This document shows, piece by piece, positions 10,638 through 19,417 of a DNA stretch of 64,000 nt. Position 1 is the first letter of the stretch. Every line of letters starts with the position of its first letter. The position numbers and the translations under genes were made by a program. The notes beneath the pieces are model-generated. The model was not told the DNA's origin, searched no databases, and worked only from the letters and a program-made list of their open reading frames with translations. The stretch covers positions 310,001 to 374,000 of the forward strand of contig NZ_JAGYKG010000001.1 of NCBI RefSeq assembly GCF_018401815.1, given 5' to 3'. Source of the stretch: Nonlabens sp. Lineage in GTDB: Bacteria; Bacteroidota; Bacteroidia; Flavobacteriales; Flavobacteriaceae.

Positions 10638-10646
10638 ATTTTCTAC

Positions 10647-10662
10647 CGCTTTCGCGAAAGCG
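10647..10662. repeat. Palindromic repeat copy 3
   Basis: A perfect CGCTTTCGCGAAAGCG, 28 nt upstream of the preferred start codon of the T9SS type A gene, so within its leader or promoter. Confidence 0.95.
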
Positions 10663-10690
10663 AAACTTTAACCAACCGTATTTTTATAAC

Positions 10691-12223
10691 ATGAAAAAGA
10701 ACCTTTTTTTAAGTGTAACCTTATCATTTGTTTGTAGTGTAGCATTACCTCAAAACATATCTATAGATCCAACCTATGGAACAAATGGTTACGCAACAGG
10801 AGCAACAAACGGCAGGTTTGTAAATGTGTCTGCCATGCTGCCTAACAACAAAATCCTCGTCGCAGGAAATGCAAATGCTTCTACGAGCTATGTTATTGAA
10901 AAGCGTATGGAGGACGGCACTAGCGACCCTACATTTGGCACTAACGGATACGCCAATCATAATATAGTGGCAAACTCTAAGGATAACGCAAATGCAATGC
11001 AAGTTTTATTAGACGGTAAAATACTCATAGCAGGAACCTCTGATAGTGATCTTAGTTCATTTGGCACTTATTGGGATGTTTTTGTATCTCGTTTGTTAGC
11101 CGATGGAAGTTTAGATACGAGTTTTGGAACTAATGGACATGTAAAAACGAATCTAGGGACAGATGATGATGAGGTTTGGGAGATAGCAACCACCAGTAAT
11201 GGAGCTATTTACGTTCTTGCAGCCACACAAAGTACCGTTGTAGAAACAAAACTACTTAAGTATGATGCAAGCGGTAATCTCGATACCACCTTTGGCACAA
11301 ATGGAGTGCAAGACCTGGCTCTAGGCGCAGATGCACGTATCACCGATTTAAAAATCAACAGTCTTGACGAGCTGATTATTAGTGGCACAAGGCTTAATAC
11401 TTCCACCAACCAATACGAAGTTATAGTTATAAAGTTAGATGCACAAGGTGCTTATATCAACTCCTTTGGAACTTCTGGCAGCCTAATTATTAATGACCCT
11501 TTAGAAAACTATACGACCAGAGATATAATCATCACTGCAGATGGTGGTTTATTGATCATAGGCGCTGCTGGTAATAATTCTTTAAATACCCAAATGGCTT
11601 TATATAAACTTACGGCAAACGGTGCCTTAGATACCACATTTAATTCTACTGGATACGGCTATTATAACCATGGCTCGAGTAATTATGGAGTTACTTTTAG
11701 CTATAGTATAGCTCAGTTACCAGACGGTTCTTATATAGCTCAGGCAGATATCATAGGGAATAATAATTATGACTTGTTGCTCCTTAATATAGGTGAGAAT
11801 GGAGTGCTCGTGAATAGCTTCGGTAACAACGGTCGTTTTATTGTGCAACGCAGTACCCATCAAGATTACAGCAGACAAGTCTTGCTGCAAGATGATGGTA
11901 AAATAGTCGTAGTCGGTCTTGATACAGACGCAACTACAAGGAGAACGATGTTTGTGCGCTTTAAAGATGCCTACACCTTATCTAATACTTATGCAAACCA
12001 ACTACCTATAGCCGTATTCCCAAATCCATTTACAGATCAAATTGGGGTAACTAGTAAAACTAAGTTGTCTAAAATGACCCTTTTTAACACTCTAGGCCAA
12101 CAATTAAGAACTGTGCTGAAGAAAAGTTTTATAGACACTTCAAATCTTCCGTCAGGTACTTATTTTTTAAAAATAGAAGACACGATGGGTTCTAGTTCGA
12201 CCTATCAATTGATAAAAGAATAA
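10691..12223 (+). CDS. Secreted delta-60-type repeat protein with T9SS type A sorting domain
   Basis: I start at the ATG at 10691 because a clean signal peptide follows (MKKNLFLSVTLSFVCSVALPQ); the longer frame from 10628 reads through the palindromic repeat. The body consists of about seven repeats of 50-55 residues with the pattern L-D-x-x-F-G-T-N-G and GKI-L-x-A-G, as in the delta-60 repeat family, which should fold as a beta-propeller. The last 75 residues (AVFPNPFTDQI ... GTYFLKIED) form a type A C-terminal domain for the type IX secretion system. The protein is therefore probably exported and attached to the cell surface or released. Its ligand is unknown. Confidence 0.9.
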   Translation: MKKNLFLSVTLSFVCSVALPQNISIDPTYGTNGYATGATNGRFVNVSAMLPNNKILVAGNANASTSYVIEKRMEDGTSDPTFGTNGYANHNIVANSKDNANAMQVLLDGKILIAGTSDSDLSSFGTYWDVFVSRLLADGSLDTSFGTNGHVKTNLGTDDDEVWEIATTSNGAIYVLAATQSTVVETKLLKYDASGNLDTTFGTNGVQDLALGADARITDLKINSLDELIISGTRLNTSTNQYEVIVIKLDAQGAYINSFGTSGSLIINDPLENYTTRDIIITADGGLLIIGAAGNNSLNTQMALYKLTANGALDTTFNSTGYGYYNHGSSNYGVTFSYSIAQLPDGSYIAQADIIGNNNYDLLLLNIGENGVLVNSFGNNGRFIVQRSTHQDYSRQVLLQDDGKIVVVGLDTDATTRRTMFVRFKDAYTLSNTYANQLPIAVFPNPFTDQIGVTSKTKLSKMTLFNTLGQQLRTVLKKSFIDTSNLPSGTYFLKIEDTMGSSSTYQLIKE

Positions 12224-12234
12224 TGGTTGTATAT

Positions 12235-12250
12235 CGCTTTCGCGAAAGCG
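12235..12250. repeat. Palindromic repeat copy 4
   Basis: A perfect CGCTTTCGCGAAAGCG, 11 nt after the stop of the T9SS type A gene. Confidence 0.95.
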
Positions 12251-12467
12251 GAATTTCAACAAACCTCACCTTAATCGCAGAACCTGTCTAATTTTCATAT
12301 TCTAATGGGACGTATCCATAAAGTTTTCTAAAAAATTACACCCGACTAAAGTTACTTCATAGAAGTATATGAAAGCTGATTCTAAAAACACTTCTAGAAC
12401 ATACAAAACCATAGCGCCTCTTCTGTAAAAACTAAGGAAGAGAATTCCTCAATGAAAGCCTAAAGAC

Positions 12468-12475
12468 TATCTTTG
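12468..12475 (+). promoter_or_regulatory. -7 box of era (leaderless arrangement)
   Basis: TATCTTTG matches TAnnTTTG exactly and ends only 4 nt before the era ATG. With the usual spacing the transcript would start at or within a base of the A of ATG. I see no clear -33 element. Confidence 0.6.
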
Positions 12476-12479
12476 TAGC

Positions 12480-13370
12480 ATGGAACATAAAGCAGGATTT
12501 GTAAACATTGTCGGTAACCCTAATGTAGGCAAAAGTACGCTGATGAACTCGCTGGTAGGAGAACGCCTCTCTATCATCACTTCAAAAGCACAAACCACCC
12601 GTCACCGTATTCTAGGAATTGTTAATGGGGAAGATTTTCAAGCGGTAATAAGCGATACTCCTGGTATCATAAAACCAGCATACAAGCTTCAAGAAAGTAT
12701 GATGGAGTTTGTTAAAAACGCCTTTGAAGATGCAGATTGTATTCTTTATATGGTAGAGCTGGGCGAGAAAGAATTAAAAAACGAAGCCTTTGAAAAACGC
12801 TTGACCTTTGCAGAAGTTCCTGTATTTGTACTGATCAATAAAATTGACAAAGGAGATCCTGCTCAACTTGAAGAAGCGGTAGCTCACTGGAAAGAACGAT
12901 TGCCTAAAGCCGAAATTTTTGCAGTAAGTGCCTTAATGAATTTTGGGGTACCCGAATTATTATCCCGTATTGTAGAGATCTTACCTGTTTCTCCAGCTTT
13001 CTATCCCAAAGACACCTTGACCGATAAGCCCGAACGTTTTTTTGTAAACGAGAGCATCAGAGAAAAAATCTTAATCCATTATAAGAAAGAGATTCCCTAT
13101 TCGGTAGAAATAGACACCGAAGAATTTTTTGAGGATGAAACTATTATTAGAATACGCTCTGTGATTATGGTGGAACGCGAAACTCAAAAAGGAATCATTA
13201 TAGGCCATAAAGGAGCTGCATTAAAACGCGTTGGAACCGAAGCTAGAAAAGATTTACAAAAATTCTTTGGTAAGCAGGTACACATAGAATTGTATGTAAA
13301 GGTGAATAAAAACTGGCGCAGTGATGAAAAGCAGTTAAGACGCTTCGGGTATAAAGGAGAAAACAAATAG
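12480..13370 (+). CDS. era: GTPase Era, 16S rRNA maturation factor
   Basis: Era binds the 3' end of 16S rRNA and helps assemble the 30S subunit. G1 is GNPNVGKST (about residues 12-20), G3 DTPG, G4 NKID and G5 VSAL, followed by the C-terminal KH domain with GHKGAALKRVG. The length of 296 aa is normal. The first residues MEHKAGFVNI match the family start, so the ATG at 12480 is secure even though it sits against the -7 box. A terminator follows at 13420. Confidence 0.96.
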   Translation: MEHKAGFVNIVGNPNVGKSTLMNSLVGERLSIITSKAQTTRHRILGIVNGEDFQAVISDTPGIIKPAYKLQESMMEFVKNAFEDADCILYMVELGEKELKNEAFEKRLTFAEVPVFVLINKIDKGDPAQLEEAVAHWKERLPKAEIFAVSALMNFGVPELLSRIVEILPVSPAFYPKDTLTDKPERFFVNESIREKILIHYKKEIPYSVEIDTEEFFEDETIIRIRSVIMVERETQKGIIIGHKGAALKRVGTEARKDLQKFFGKQVHIELYVKVNKNWRSDEKQLRRFGYKGENK

Positions 13371-13419
13371 CCCTTAATAAAAACGGAAGAACCTAGATAC
13401 TAGGTCTCCAACTTACAGG

Positions 13420-13457
13420 AATGCTTCTTTTCATCTACTTGAGAAGAAGCATTTTTT
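13420..13457 (+). terminator. Terminator after era
   Basis: A 10-bp stem (AATGCTTCTT with AAGAAGCATT) encloses a 14-nt loop and is followed by six T residues. Confidence 0.75.
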
Positions 13458-13466
13458 GGTGCCTTC

Positions 13467-13482
13467 CGCTTTCGCGAAAGCA
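13467..13482. repeat. Palindromic repeat copy 5
   Basis: CGCTTTCGCGAAAGC-A, one terminal mismatch, just beyond the era terminator. Confidence 0.9.
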
Positions 13483-13556
13483 GAAAACCTACAACCTATT
13501 TCATATGGACCTTTCCATAGCCAACCTCAAAACCAAAACGCTATTACCATATTCCT

Positions 13557-13584
13557 CATCCCACATCCCTCATCCCTCATCCCT
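13557..13584. repeat. Heptamer tandem repeat (CATCCCT)n
   Basis: Four tandem heptamers CATCCCA/CATCCCT lie about 210 nt upstream of the sigma factor gene. They are non-coding. Confidence 0.75.
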
Positions 13585-13794
13585 AAAGATTTAAATAACT
13601 ATAGTACAACCATGTATGATAGCCTTGCATTTTAATAACCTAGCAAGCCACTTTAGGTAACCAGTCCTCAAGGAGCCAGCAGTCATTTTTATTTGATTTC
13701 TCTTTTCATTCTCATTTTACTTTTACTTTTATTTTTATTTCCAGGCAACTTTTTTAAAACATCCTCGTCTCTATAAATAGAAAGCATGTAAATT

Positions 13795-14364
13795 GTGAGA
13801 GTGATACACCTTTATACCAATGAAAAAAAGCTGATTCAAAACGCTGCTAAAGGCGATAGAAAGTCGCAGAAGCATCTTTTTGACAAGCATGCACCCAAAA
13901 TGTTGAGCGTATGCCGTCAGTATATCTCGCCAGTAGAAATAGCAGAAGAAATCATGCTGAATGGTTTTTTTAAAATTTTTACCAAACTAGACCGCTTTTC
14001 TTATCAAGGAAGTTTTGAAGGTTGGGTACGCAGGATCATGACAAGAGAATGTATCGATCATTTGAGAAAAAAGGATGTTTTTAAGTTTAAAGATGAAATT
14101 GATGAAGAAAAAATAGGCTGTGATGAAGATGTTCAAGAAGATGAAGCTGATTTACCCCTTCATTTAATTCAAGAATGTATCGATAATTTACCCAATGGCT
14201 ATAAAAGTGTTTTTGTGATGTTAACCATAGACGGCATGAAACACAGGGAAATAGCCCGATTTTTAAATATCTCTGAGAACACCAGCAAAACGCAGTATCG
14301 CAAAGCAAGATTGATGCTCCAAGAACAAGTACAACAAATTAGAAAGCAACACTATGAAGCTTAA
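13795..14364 (+). CDS. ECF-type RNA polymerase sigma-70 factor
   Basis: The 189-aa protein has sigma region 2 at about residues 25-95 (DKHAPKMLSVCRQYI, SFEGWVRRIMTRECIDHLRK) and region 4 at about 130-182 (YKSVFVMLTIDGMKHREIARFLNISE), with an acidic linker between. The start is a GTG at 13795 giving MRVIHLYTNEKKLI; a second GTG two codons later is equally possible. The stop overlaps the next gene by 11 nt, so the two are translationally coupled. This organisation, sigma followed by a membrane-anchored protein, is typical of sigma/anti-sigma pairs. Confidence 0.93.
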   Translation: MRVIHLYTNEKKLIQNAAKGDRKSQKHLFDKHAPKMLSVCRQYISPVEIAEEIMLNGFFKIFTKLDRFSYQGSFEGWVRRIMTRECIDHLRKKDVFKFKDEIDEEKIGCDEDVQEDEADLPLHLIQECIDNLPNGYKSVFVMLTIDGMKHREIARFLNISENTSKTQYRKARLMLQEQVQQIRKQHYEA

Positions 14365-15133
14365 TAACATAAAAGACTCTTTTGAAAATCGCAAGATTAA
14401 GCCTAGTGCAAGCGCTTGGGATCAACTCGCTTCTCGATTAGATCAAGAAGAAAAAAAAGATAAGAAGCCAGTGATTTATTGGTTGGGCGCTATTGCTGCT
14501 GCTCTAGTTTTTGGATTCTTTTTATATCCTCTAGTTACTAACCAAATCGATGGAGCAGAAAAACAAAGCGAATTAGTGATTGAAGATAAGAAAATCACTT
14601 GGGAAAAAAGCAGCCATCAAAACAAGGAGGTGATCCCGCAGGACATCATTACAAAAGAAAATGAGATCGTGTTAGAAGAAAATGGGAACACTAAAAAAAG
14701 TATTTCATCTGAAAAGACCTCCTCTAGAAAAAAATCCAACTTTATTGATTCTAAAGAAAAATTGAGTAACAACAAAACAGGTACCAACTCAGCAAGAGCA
14801 ACCGCAGATGTAGTTCTAACAGCTAAGGATAAAATAAAAAATAACTATATCCCAGAAGACAATTCCATTAATCCAGCAATTGCAAATGCAAAAACTCAAA
14901 ATAAAGCTCAAACATTAACTTCCGATCAAGAAATGGAATTACTTCTAAGTAAAGCGCTTGAGAATGTTCGTTTAAAAGAGGTTGCTGGAAAAGAAATAAA
15001 TACAGATCGATTACTACGAGAAACAGAATGGGATATCGAGGCAGATCGACGCAATAGAGTCAATGACATCATCTACGATCAACTCGGTAAATTGAAATCA
15101 GAGGCCTATACTCTTATAGGAGGAAACAAGTAA
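14354..15133 (+). CDS. Putative membrane-anchored anti-sigma factor
   Basis: This gene starts inside the end of the ECF sigma gene. The first 40 residues (SFENRKIKPSASAWDQLASRLD) are cytoplasmic in the predicted topology. A single transmembrane helix spans about residues 43-62 (VIYWLGAIAAALVFGFFLYPLV). A long periplasmic Lys/Ser/Asn-rich region and a charged C-terminal helix follow. Topology and coupling argue for an anti-sigma role. I see no zinc-binding HxxxCxxC motif and no FecR domain, so the assignment rests on context. Confidence 0.65.
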   Translation: MKLNNIKDSFENRKIKPSASAWDQLASRLDQEEKKDKKPVIYWLGAIAAALVFGFFLYPLVTNQIDGAEKQSELVIEDKKITWEKSSHQNKEVIPQDIITKENEIVLEENGNTKKSISSEKTSSRKKSNFIDSKEKLSNNKTGTNSARATADVVLTAKDKIKNNYIPEDNSINPAIANAKTQNKAQTLTSDQEMELLLSKALENVRLKEVAGKEINTDRLLRETEWDIEADRRNRVNDIIYDQLGKLKSEAYTLIGGNK

Positions 15134-15210
15134 CCCATATTACCTTATCTATTAACAACAAGCCGTTTACATCAACGGACAGCCATACCCATAACTAAAA
15201 ACCACTTATC

Positions 15211-16332
15211 ATGAAAAAGAATACACTATTTATTTCACTCATCTTAGCACTACTTTCTAACTTTCTTTCTTACGGACAAGAGAAACAACAACCTGTAAAA
15301 ACAGACACTGTAAATGGTAAAGTCATAAAATACATGAATCTAAGCAAAGATGCTTATCAGAACATGCAAGCGAGTAAAAGTAGAATCATCAGTCATTTAG
15401 AGGAAGAACATCGTTTGTTTGTTTCTGATTTAAAAACAGAGCTCAAGGAATATATAATTCGTTTAAATAAAAGCATAGCAGATGGAGCTTTAGGACAAGG
15501 GAAAGCAGATCAACTAAAAACGAAATATGCCGAAAATATAGCGATACAGATCGCGGCACACCGCAAAAAAATTGATGGGGAAATTGAGTTTACTAAAATC
15601 AGAACTTCTATCAGTTCAGATGATATCGGAGCGTCAAGCATCGAAATATCAACTGAAAAAGGAATTGAAATTAATATTGGAACTTTTCACAAAAATAAAA
15701 AAGAGATCTTGACTACTTCCGGTTTTACGCTAGGTGCTGGATTTAACTTTATGAATGGAGAAGGTTTAGGGATTAAGGATTTTAGTTATGAAAATAATAA
15801 TTATTTCTCGCTAGGCTATCAGTGGCAAACGGCCATTAGTAAAAATCATAAATGGAGAATGAACTATGGGGTGACCTATCAATCTCAGAAAACCGAATTA
15901 AATGGAAACAGAATCTTTTCTCCTAATACAGATAATACGCAAGTAGTAGGAATAGGTTTTGATGTAAAAGACGCAAAATTCCGTCAAGATCAGTTGGTCT
16001 TTCCTTTCCAGTTAGAATATGGCGGGAATTCCAAAAAAGAATATGAAGATGGAAGAATAAGATACAATCAGTGGAATAAGTGGAAAGTAGGATTAGGAGG
16101 ATTTGTTGGTTTCAACATGAGCTCCAGGCTTAAATTAAGATACGAAGAAAACGGCAGAGACATTAAACAAGCAACCGTAAACGCCTTTGACACAAATCCA
16201 TTTGTATATGGTATAGATGCTTATGTAGGTAGAGATAATTTTACTTTCTTCGGTCGTATGAATCTGAACAAAGTTTTTAAAAACAACTCTATAGATGCGC
16301 AATATGTTGCATTTGGAATACGAATTCAGTAG
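15211..16332 (+). CDS. Outer-membrane beta-barrel protein with N-terminal helical stalk
   Basis: The 373-aa protein begins with a signal peptide (cleavage after LSYG/Q, residue ~22). Residues about 40-120 are helical and Lys/Glu-rich, and the C-terminal half alternates like a porin-type barrel (FFGRMNLNKVF ... YVAFGIRIQ). It follows the putative anti-sigma gene by 77 nt on the same strand, so it may be in the same operon or be a target of the sigma factor. It is a paralogue of the next gene: both end in YG-x-x-x-YVG-x-DNF-x-x-F ... FGIR. Function unknown. Confidence 0.7.
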   Translation: MKKNTLFISLILALLSNFLSYGQEKQQPVKTDTVNGKVIKYMNLSKDAYQNMQASKSRIISHLEEEHRLFVSDLKTELKEYIIRLNKSIADGALGQGKADQLKTKYAENIAIQIAAHRKKIDGEIEFTKIRTSISSDDIGASSIEISTEKGIEINIGTFHKNKKEILTTSGFTLGAGFNFMNGEGLGIKDFSYENNNYFSLGYQWQTAISKNHKWRMNYGVTYQSQKTELNGNRIFSPNTDNTQVVGIGFDVKDAKFRQDQLVFPFQLEYGGNSKKEYEDGRIRYNQWNKWKVGLGGFVGFNMSSRLKLRYEENGRDIKQATVNAFDTNPFVYGIDAYVGRDNFTFFGRMNLNKVFKNNSIDAQYVAFGIRIQ

Positions 16333-16346
16333 TGTTGATGCTAATT

Positions 16347-16382
16347 AGCCTTAAAGTTCTTGAGAAATCAAGGGCTTTTTTT
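16347..16382 (+). terminator. Weak terminator between the two barrel genes
   Basis: A short stem (AGCCTT with AAGGGCT, one G-U) is followed by seven T residues, 15 nt after the stop. The stem is short and the loop long, so termination may be partial. Confidence 0.45.
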
Positions 16383-16447
16383 ATGGTTAAAAATTAGTTA
16401 AGCACCTCCGTATGATAAGCCGGAGTGGTATTTTTAAAATAAAAATT

Positions 16448-17221
16448 ATGAAAACACTAATTCATTTGTTGGCAGTATTAGCTTGTTCTTTGAGTTTTGC
16501 TCAAGAAACCGAAAAAACAGAAGAACTGTACAAAGCACCAGTTGATTTTTTGGATATTTTTGATCAAAATCGCAGAGATAAAGAGTTGGTTAGAACGACC
16601 ACAAACTTAGTTCTGGCTGCTGGATTTAATCAAGCTTTAGGAGATGGCAACGGTATAGGTGATGCTTATAGATTTTGGGGCTCTGGCATGTTTGAAATTG
16701 GATTAGAGTTCACCACTAGATTAGATCGTGAAAAAGATAATATGAGGATAAACTACGGTCTAGGGCTGCGCACCAATACCCTACATATTAACGATAATAA
16801 AGCCTTCTTTACCAACGAAAATGTCACCCGTTTAGAACCTATAGGATTTGCTGTAGACCGCTCCTACTTCACTCAAATAAGCATCGTCGCGCCTTTGCAT
16901 GTAGAGTTTGGATGCAGGGAACTACAAACCTACAAAGATGGAGTAAAACGATACTATGATGATGACGCGTTTGTTTTTGGAGTAGGTGCTTACATAGGAC
17001 TGGTATCTATCTCTTCACAAGCTCTTAAATTTGATAGGGAAGGTCGAGGCGTTACTCAAACGGTAACAAATGATTATGAAGTGAATCATTTCCTTTACGG
17101 TCTAAGCACTTATGTGGGTTGGGATAATTTTCAATTATTTGCCACTTATGGTCTTAACGATATATTTAAAGACTCGCCTTTACAAGAGAAGTACCTGTCC
17201 TTTGGTATCCGTTTAAGATAG
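16448..17221 (+). CDS. Outer-membrane beta-barrel protein, paralogue of the upstream gene
   Basis: I start at the ATG at 16448, which gives a clean signal peptide (MKTLIHLLAVLACSLSFAQ); an in-frame ATG 12 codons upstream would spoil it. The mature part lacks the helical stalk of its neighbour and aligns with that protein's barrel half (LVLAAGFNQALGDGNGIGD versus FTLGAGFNFMNGEGLGIKD). It ends KYLSFGIRLR. This looks like a tandem duplication followed by loss or gain of the stalk. A good terminator follows. Confidence 0.7.
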   Translation: MKTLIHLLAVLACSLSFAQETEKTEELYKAPVDFLDIFDQNRRDKELVRTTTNLVLAAGFNQALGDGNGIGDAYRFWGSGMFEIGLEFTTRLDREKDNMRINYGLGLRTNTLHINDNKAFFTNENVTRLEPIGFAVDRSYFTQISIVAPLHVEFGCRELQTYKDGVKRYYDDDAFVFGVGAYIGLVSISSQALKFDREGRGVTQTVTNDYEVNHFLYGLSTYVGWDNFQLFATYGLNDIFKDSPLQEKYLSFGIRLR

Positions 17222-17240
17222 TAGGTCCCTTTAAAATTTT

Positions 17241-17275
17241 AAAGCTCTTAGTTTTCTAGGAGCTTTTATTTTTTC
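17241..17275 (+). terminator. Terminator after the second barrel gene
   Basis: The stem AAAGCTCTTAG pairs with CTAGGAGCTTT (one G-U) around a TTTT loop and is followed by a T-rich run. Confidence 0.8.
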
Positions 17276-17291
17276 TGCTTTCGCGAAAGCA
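17276..17291. repeat. Palindromic repeat copy 6 (compensated ends)
   Basis: T-GCTTTCGCGAAAGC-A: both outer bases differ from consensus but still pair, so the palindrome is kept. Confidence 0.9.
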
Positions 17292-17328
17292 GAACACACC
17301 TCCAATGCTTTCAAAATAGCAAGCATAA

Positions 17329-17358
17329 AAAAGCCTTTCAGTAAACTGAAAGGCTTTT
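17329..17358 (-). terminator. Terminator of rpsT
   Basis: AAAAGCCTTTCAG pairs with CTGAAAGGCTTTT. Read on the minus strand it is followed by a U run, 20 nt past the rpsT stop. Confidence 0.85.
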
Positions 17359-17378
17359 AAAATCTTTAATTTTCTTAA

Positions 17379-17633
17379 TTATGCCATTGCATTTACATGC
17401 TTGGTTAATTTAGATTTTAAATTTCCTGCTTTGTTCCAGTGGATAACATTTTTCTTAGCAAGCTTGTCAATCATTGAGTATACATCAACAAGAAGCTTTT
17501 CAGCTGCAGACTTGTCTTCTGTTTCTTTTAATTTTTTGATTGCATTACGCGTAGTTTTGTGCTGGTATTTATTTCTAATCCTTGCAACTTCGTTTCTACG
17601 TATTCTCTTTAAAGCACTTTTGTGATTTGCCAT
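17379..17633 (-). CDS. rpsT: 30S ribosomal protein bS20
   Basis: The 84-aa basic protein MANHKSALKRIRRNEVARIRNK has the standard N-terminal signature and the all-helical composition of bS20, which binds 16S rRNA early in 30S assembly. The length is normal. It lies downstream of tRNA-Glu on the same strand and ends at its own terminator. Confidence 0.97.
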   Translation of the reverse strand: MANHKSALKRIRRNEVARIRNKYQHKTTRNAIKKLKETEDKSAAEKLLVDVYSMIDKLAKKNVIHWNKAGNLKSKLTKHVNAMA

Positions 17634-17674
17634 ATCTTATAAAACTTGACCCAATTATAGATCGATTTAAATTG

Positions 17675-17746
17675 TAGCCCGTAGGGGAATCGAACCCCTC
17701 TTACATGGATGAAAACCATGCGTCCTAGCCGATAGACGAACGGGCC
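17675..17746 (-). tRNA. tRNA-Glu (anticodon TTC)
   Basis: The minus strand folds into a cloverleaf with acceptor stem GGCCCGT/ACGGGCT, anticodon loop with TTC and T-arm GGTTCGATTCC. Discriminator A73. CCA is not encoded. Confidence 0.95.
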
Positions 17747-17829
17747 ATTATATTTGCTCGTTTAAGCGGTTGCAAAAATAGACACTTTTTTTAATTCTAC
17801 AACAAAGAATAGAAAAAATATTTAAAAAA

Positions 17830-19308
17830 TTAATAAGCCTTAGCAAACAATACCCTCTTGTTGGAATTCTCGCCGGTTAGAACACACCTTCCTTCTTCTA
17901 CCTTGGCATTCATAGGTATACATCTAATACTAGCCTTGGTGAGTTCTTTTATTTTGTCTTCTGTCTCTGGCGTTCCATCCCAGTGAGCAGAAAGGAAGCC
18001 ACCTTTAGTATTTAAAACTTCTTTAAATTCATCAAAACTGTTTACTTCAGTTATGTGCGTATTTCTATAGTTCGTGGCCTTATTGTGAAGCGATTTTTGG
18101 ATCTCTTCCAATAGGTTTTTCACTTTATCTGCTATTCCATTTATAGAAGTTGTTTCTTTAGAAAGAGTGTCTCGACGCGCAAGTTCTACCGTCCCGTTTT
18201 CTAGATCTCTGGCACCGATAGCGATTCTTAAAGGAACTCCTTGTAATTCATGTTGAGCAAACTTTGCCCCTGGCCTTAGCGTGTCTCTGGAATCAAATTT
18301 TACAGACACCCCTACGGCTCGTAATTCCTTGATGATGTCGTTAACTACTTCTGATATGGCTTCTAGTTGCTCTTGAGTCATGAAAATAGGAACAATCACC
18401 ACTTGATTAGGAGCGAGATTAGGAGGTAACACCAAGCCTTGATCATCACTATGGGTCATAATTAATGCTCCCATAAGACGTGTAGAAACCCCCCAAGAAG
18501 TTGCCCACACATATTCTTGTTTTCCTTCTTTTGTAGTAAATTTTACATCAAAAGCTTTTGCAAAATTCTGTCCTAAAAAGTGACTGGTCCCGGCCTGCAA
18601 TGCTTTTCCATCTTGCATTAATGCTTCAATACAATAGGTCTCCTCTGCCCCAGCAAATCGCTCACTCTCTGTTTTCAATCCCTTAATCACAGGAATCGCC
18701 ATAAAGTTCTCAGCAAAGTCTGCATAGATATCATTCATTTGTTCTGCCTCTACTAGAGCTTCTTTCTTTGTTGCGTGAGCAGTATGACCCTCTTGCCACA
18801 AAAACTCTGCAGTACGTAAAAAAAGTCTTGTCCTCATCTCCCATCTTACCACGTTGGCCCATTGATTAATTAATAGTGGTAAATCCCTATAAGATTGAAT
18901 CCAACCTTTATAAGTATTCCATATTATTGCTTCACTTGTAGGACGTACCACAAGTTCTTCTTCTAATTTTGCATTAGGATCTACGCGCAGTTTCCCTGGA
19001 TTATCTGGATCGTTTTGTAACCTGTAATGAGTTACAACAGCACATTCTTTAGCAAATCCCTCAGCATTCTTTTCTTCAGCTTCAAAGAGACTTTTAGGAA
19101 CTAATAATGGAAAATAGGCGTTTTGATGCCCAGTTTCCTTAAACATGCGATCTAACTCTGCCTGCATTTTCTCCCAAATGGCATATCCATAAGGCTTTAT
19201 AACCATACAGCCGCGTACGGCACTATTTTCTGCTAGATCTGCTTGTACAACGAGTTCATTGTACCATTTAGAGTAATCATCACTTCTACTTGTAAGGTTT
19301 TTGCCCAT
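17830..19308 (-). CDS. proS: Prolyl-tRNA synthetase, archaeal/eukaryal-type (class II)
   Basis: It charges tRNA-Pro. The 492-aa length and the start [20 protein letters not shown] match the short type without the insertion editing domain. Class II motif 1 lies around [16 protein letters not shown], motif 2 includes [24 protein letters not shown], and motif 3 lies in [15 protein letters not shown] to the anticodon-binding domain. The C-terminal domain ends KRVLFAKAY, the usual Tyr terminus of this group. It is divergent from the following lipoprotein gene. Confidence 0.96.
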   Translation of the reverse strand: MGKNLTSRSDDYSKWYNELVVQADLAENSAVRGCMVIKPYGYAIWEKMQAELDRMFKETGHQNAYFPLLVPKSLFEAEEKNAEGFAKECAVVTHYRLQNDPDNPGKLRVDPNAKLEEELVVRPTSEAIIWNTYKGWIQSYRDLPLLINQWANVVRWEMRTRLFLRTAEFLWQEGHTAHATKKEALVEAEQMNDIYADFAENFMAIPVIKGLKTESERFAGAEETYCIEALMQDGKALQAGTSHFLGQNFAKAFDVKFTTKEGKQEYVWATSWGVSTRLMGALIMTHSDDQGLVLPPNLAPNQVVIVPIFMTQEQLEAISEVVNDIIKELRAVGVSVKFDSRDTLRPGAKFAQHELQGVPLRIAIGARDLENGTVELARRDTLSKETTSINGIADKVKNLLEEIQKSLHNKATNYRNTHITEVNSFDEFKEVLNTKGGFLSAHWDGTPETEDKIKELTKASIRCIPMNAKVEEGRCVLTGENSNKRVLFAKAY

Positions 19309-19417
19309 AATTATGTGTTTGGCATAAAACTTGCCCCTGATATTAGAAGTTTGTTAAATGCTTTTATTGCTTGACAAAACTACTTATTTTTATCAAATGC
19401 TATCAAATAAATACGTC

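Larger units (their letters stand above)
13371..13794. other. Intergenic region between era and the ECF sigma operon
   Basis: This 424-base gap holds the era terminator, one palindromic repeat, a run of heptamer repeats and a pyrimidine-rich stretch at 13680-13745. The sigma promoter should lie in the last 60 bases. I see no gene. Confidence 0.5.

Noticed and set aside
10628..10690. Longer N terminus of the T9SS type A protein
   Set aside because: It reads through the GAAT repeat and the palindrome (PLSRKRNF) and would bury the signal peptide 21 residues inside.
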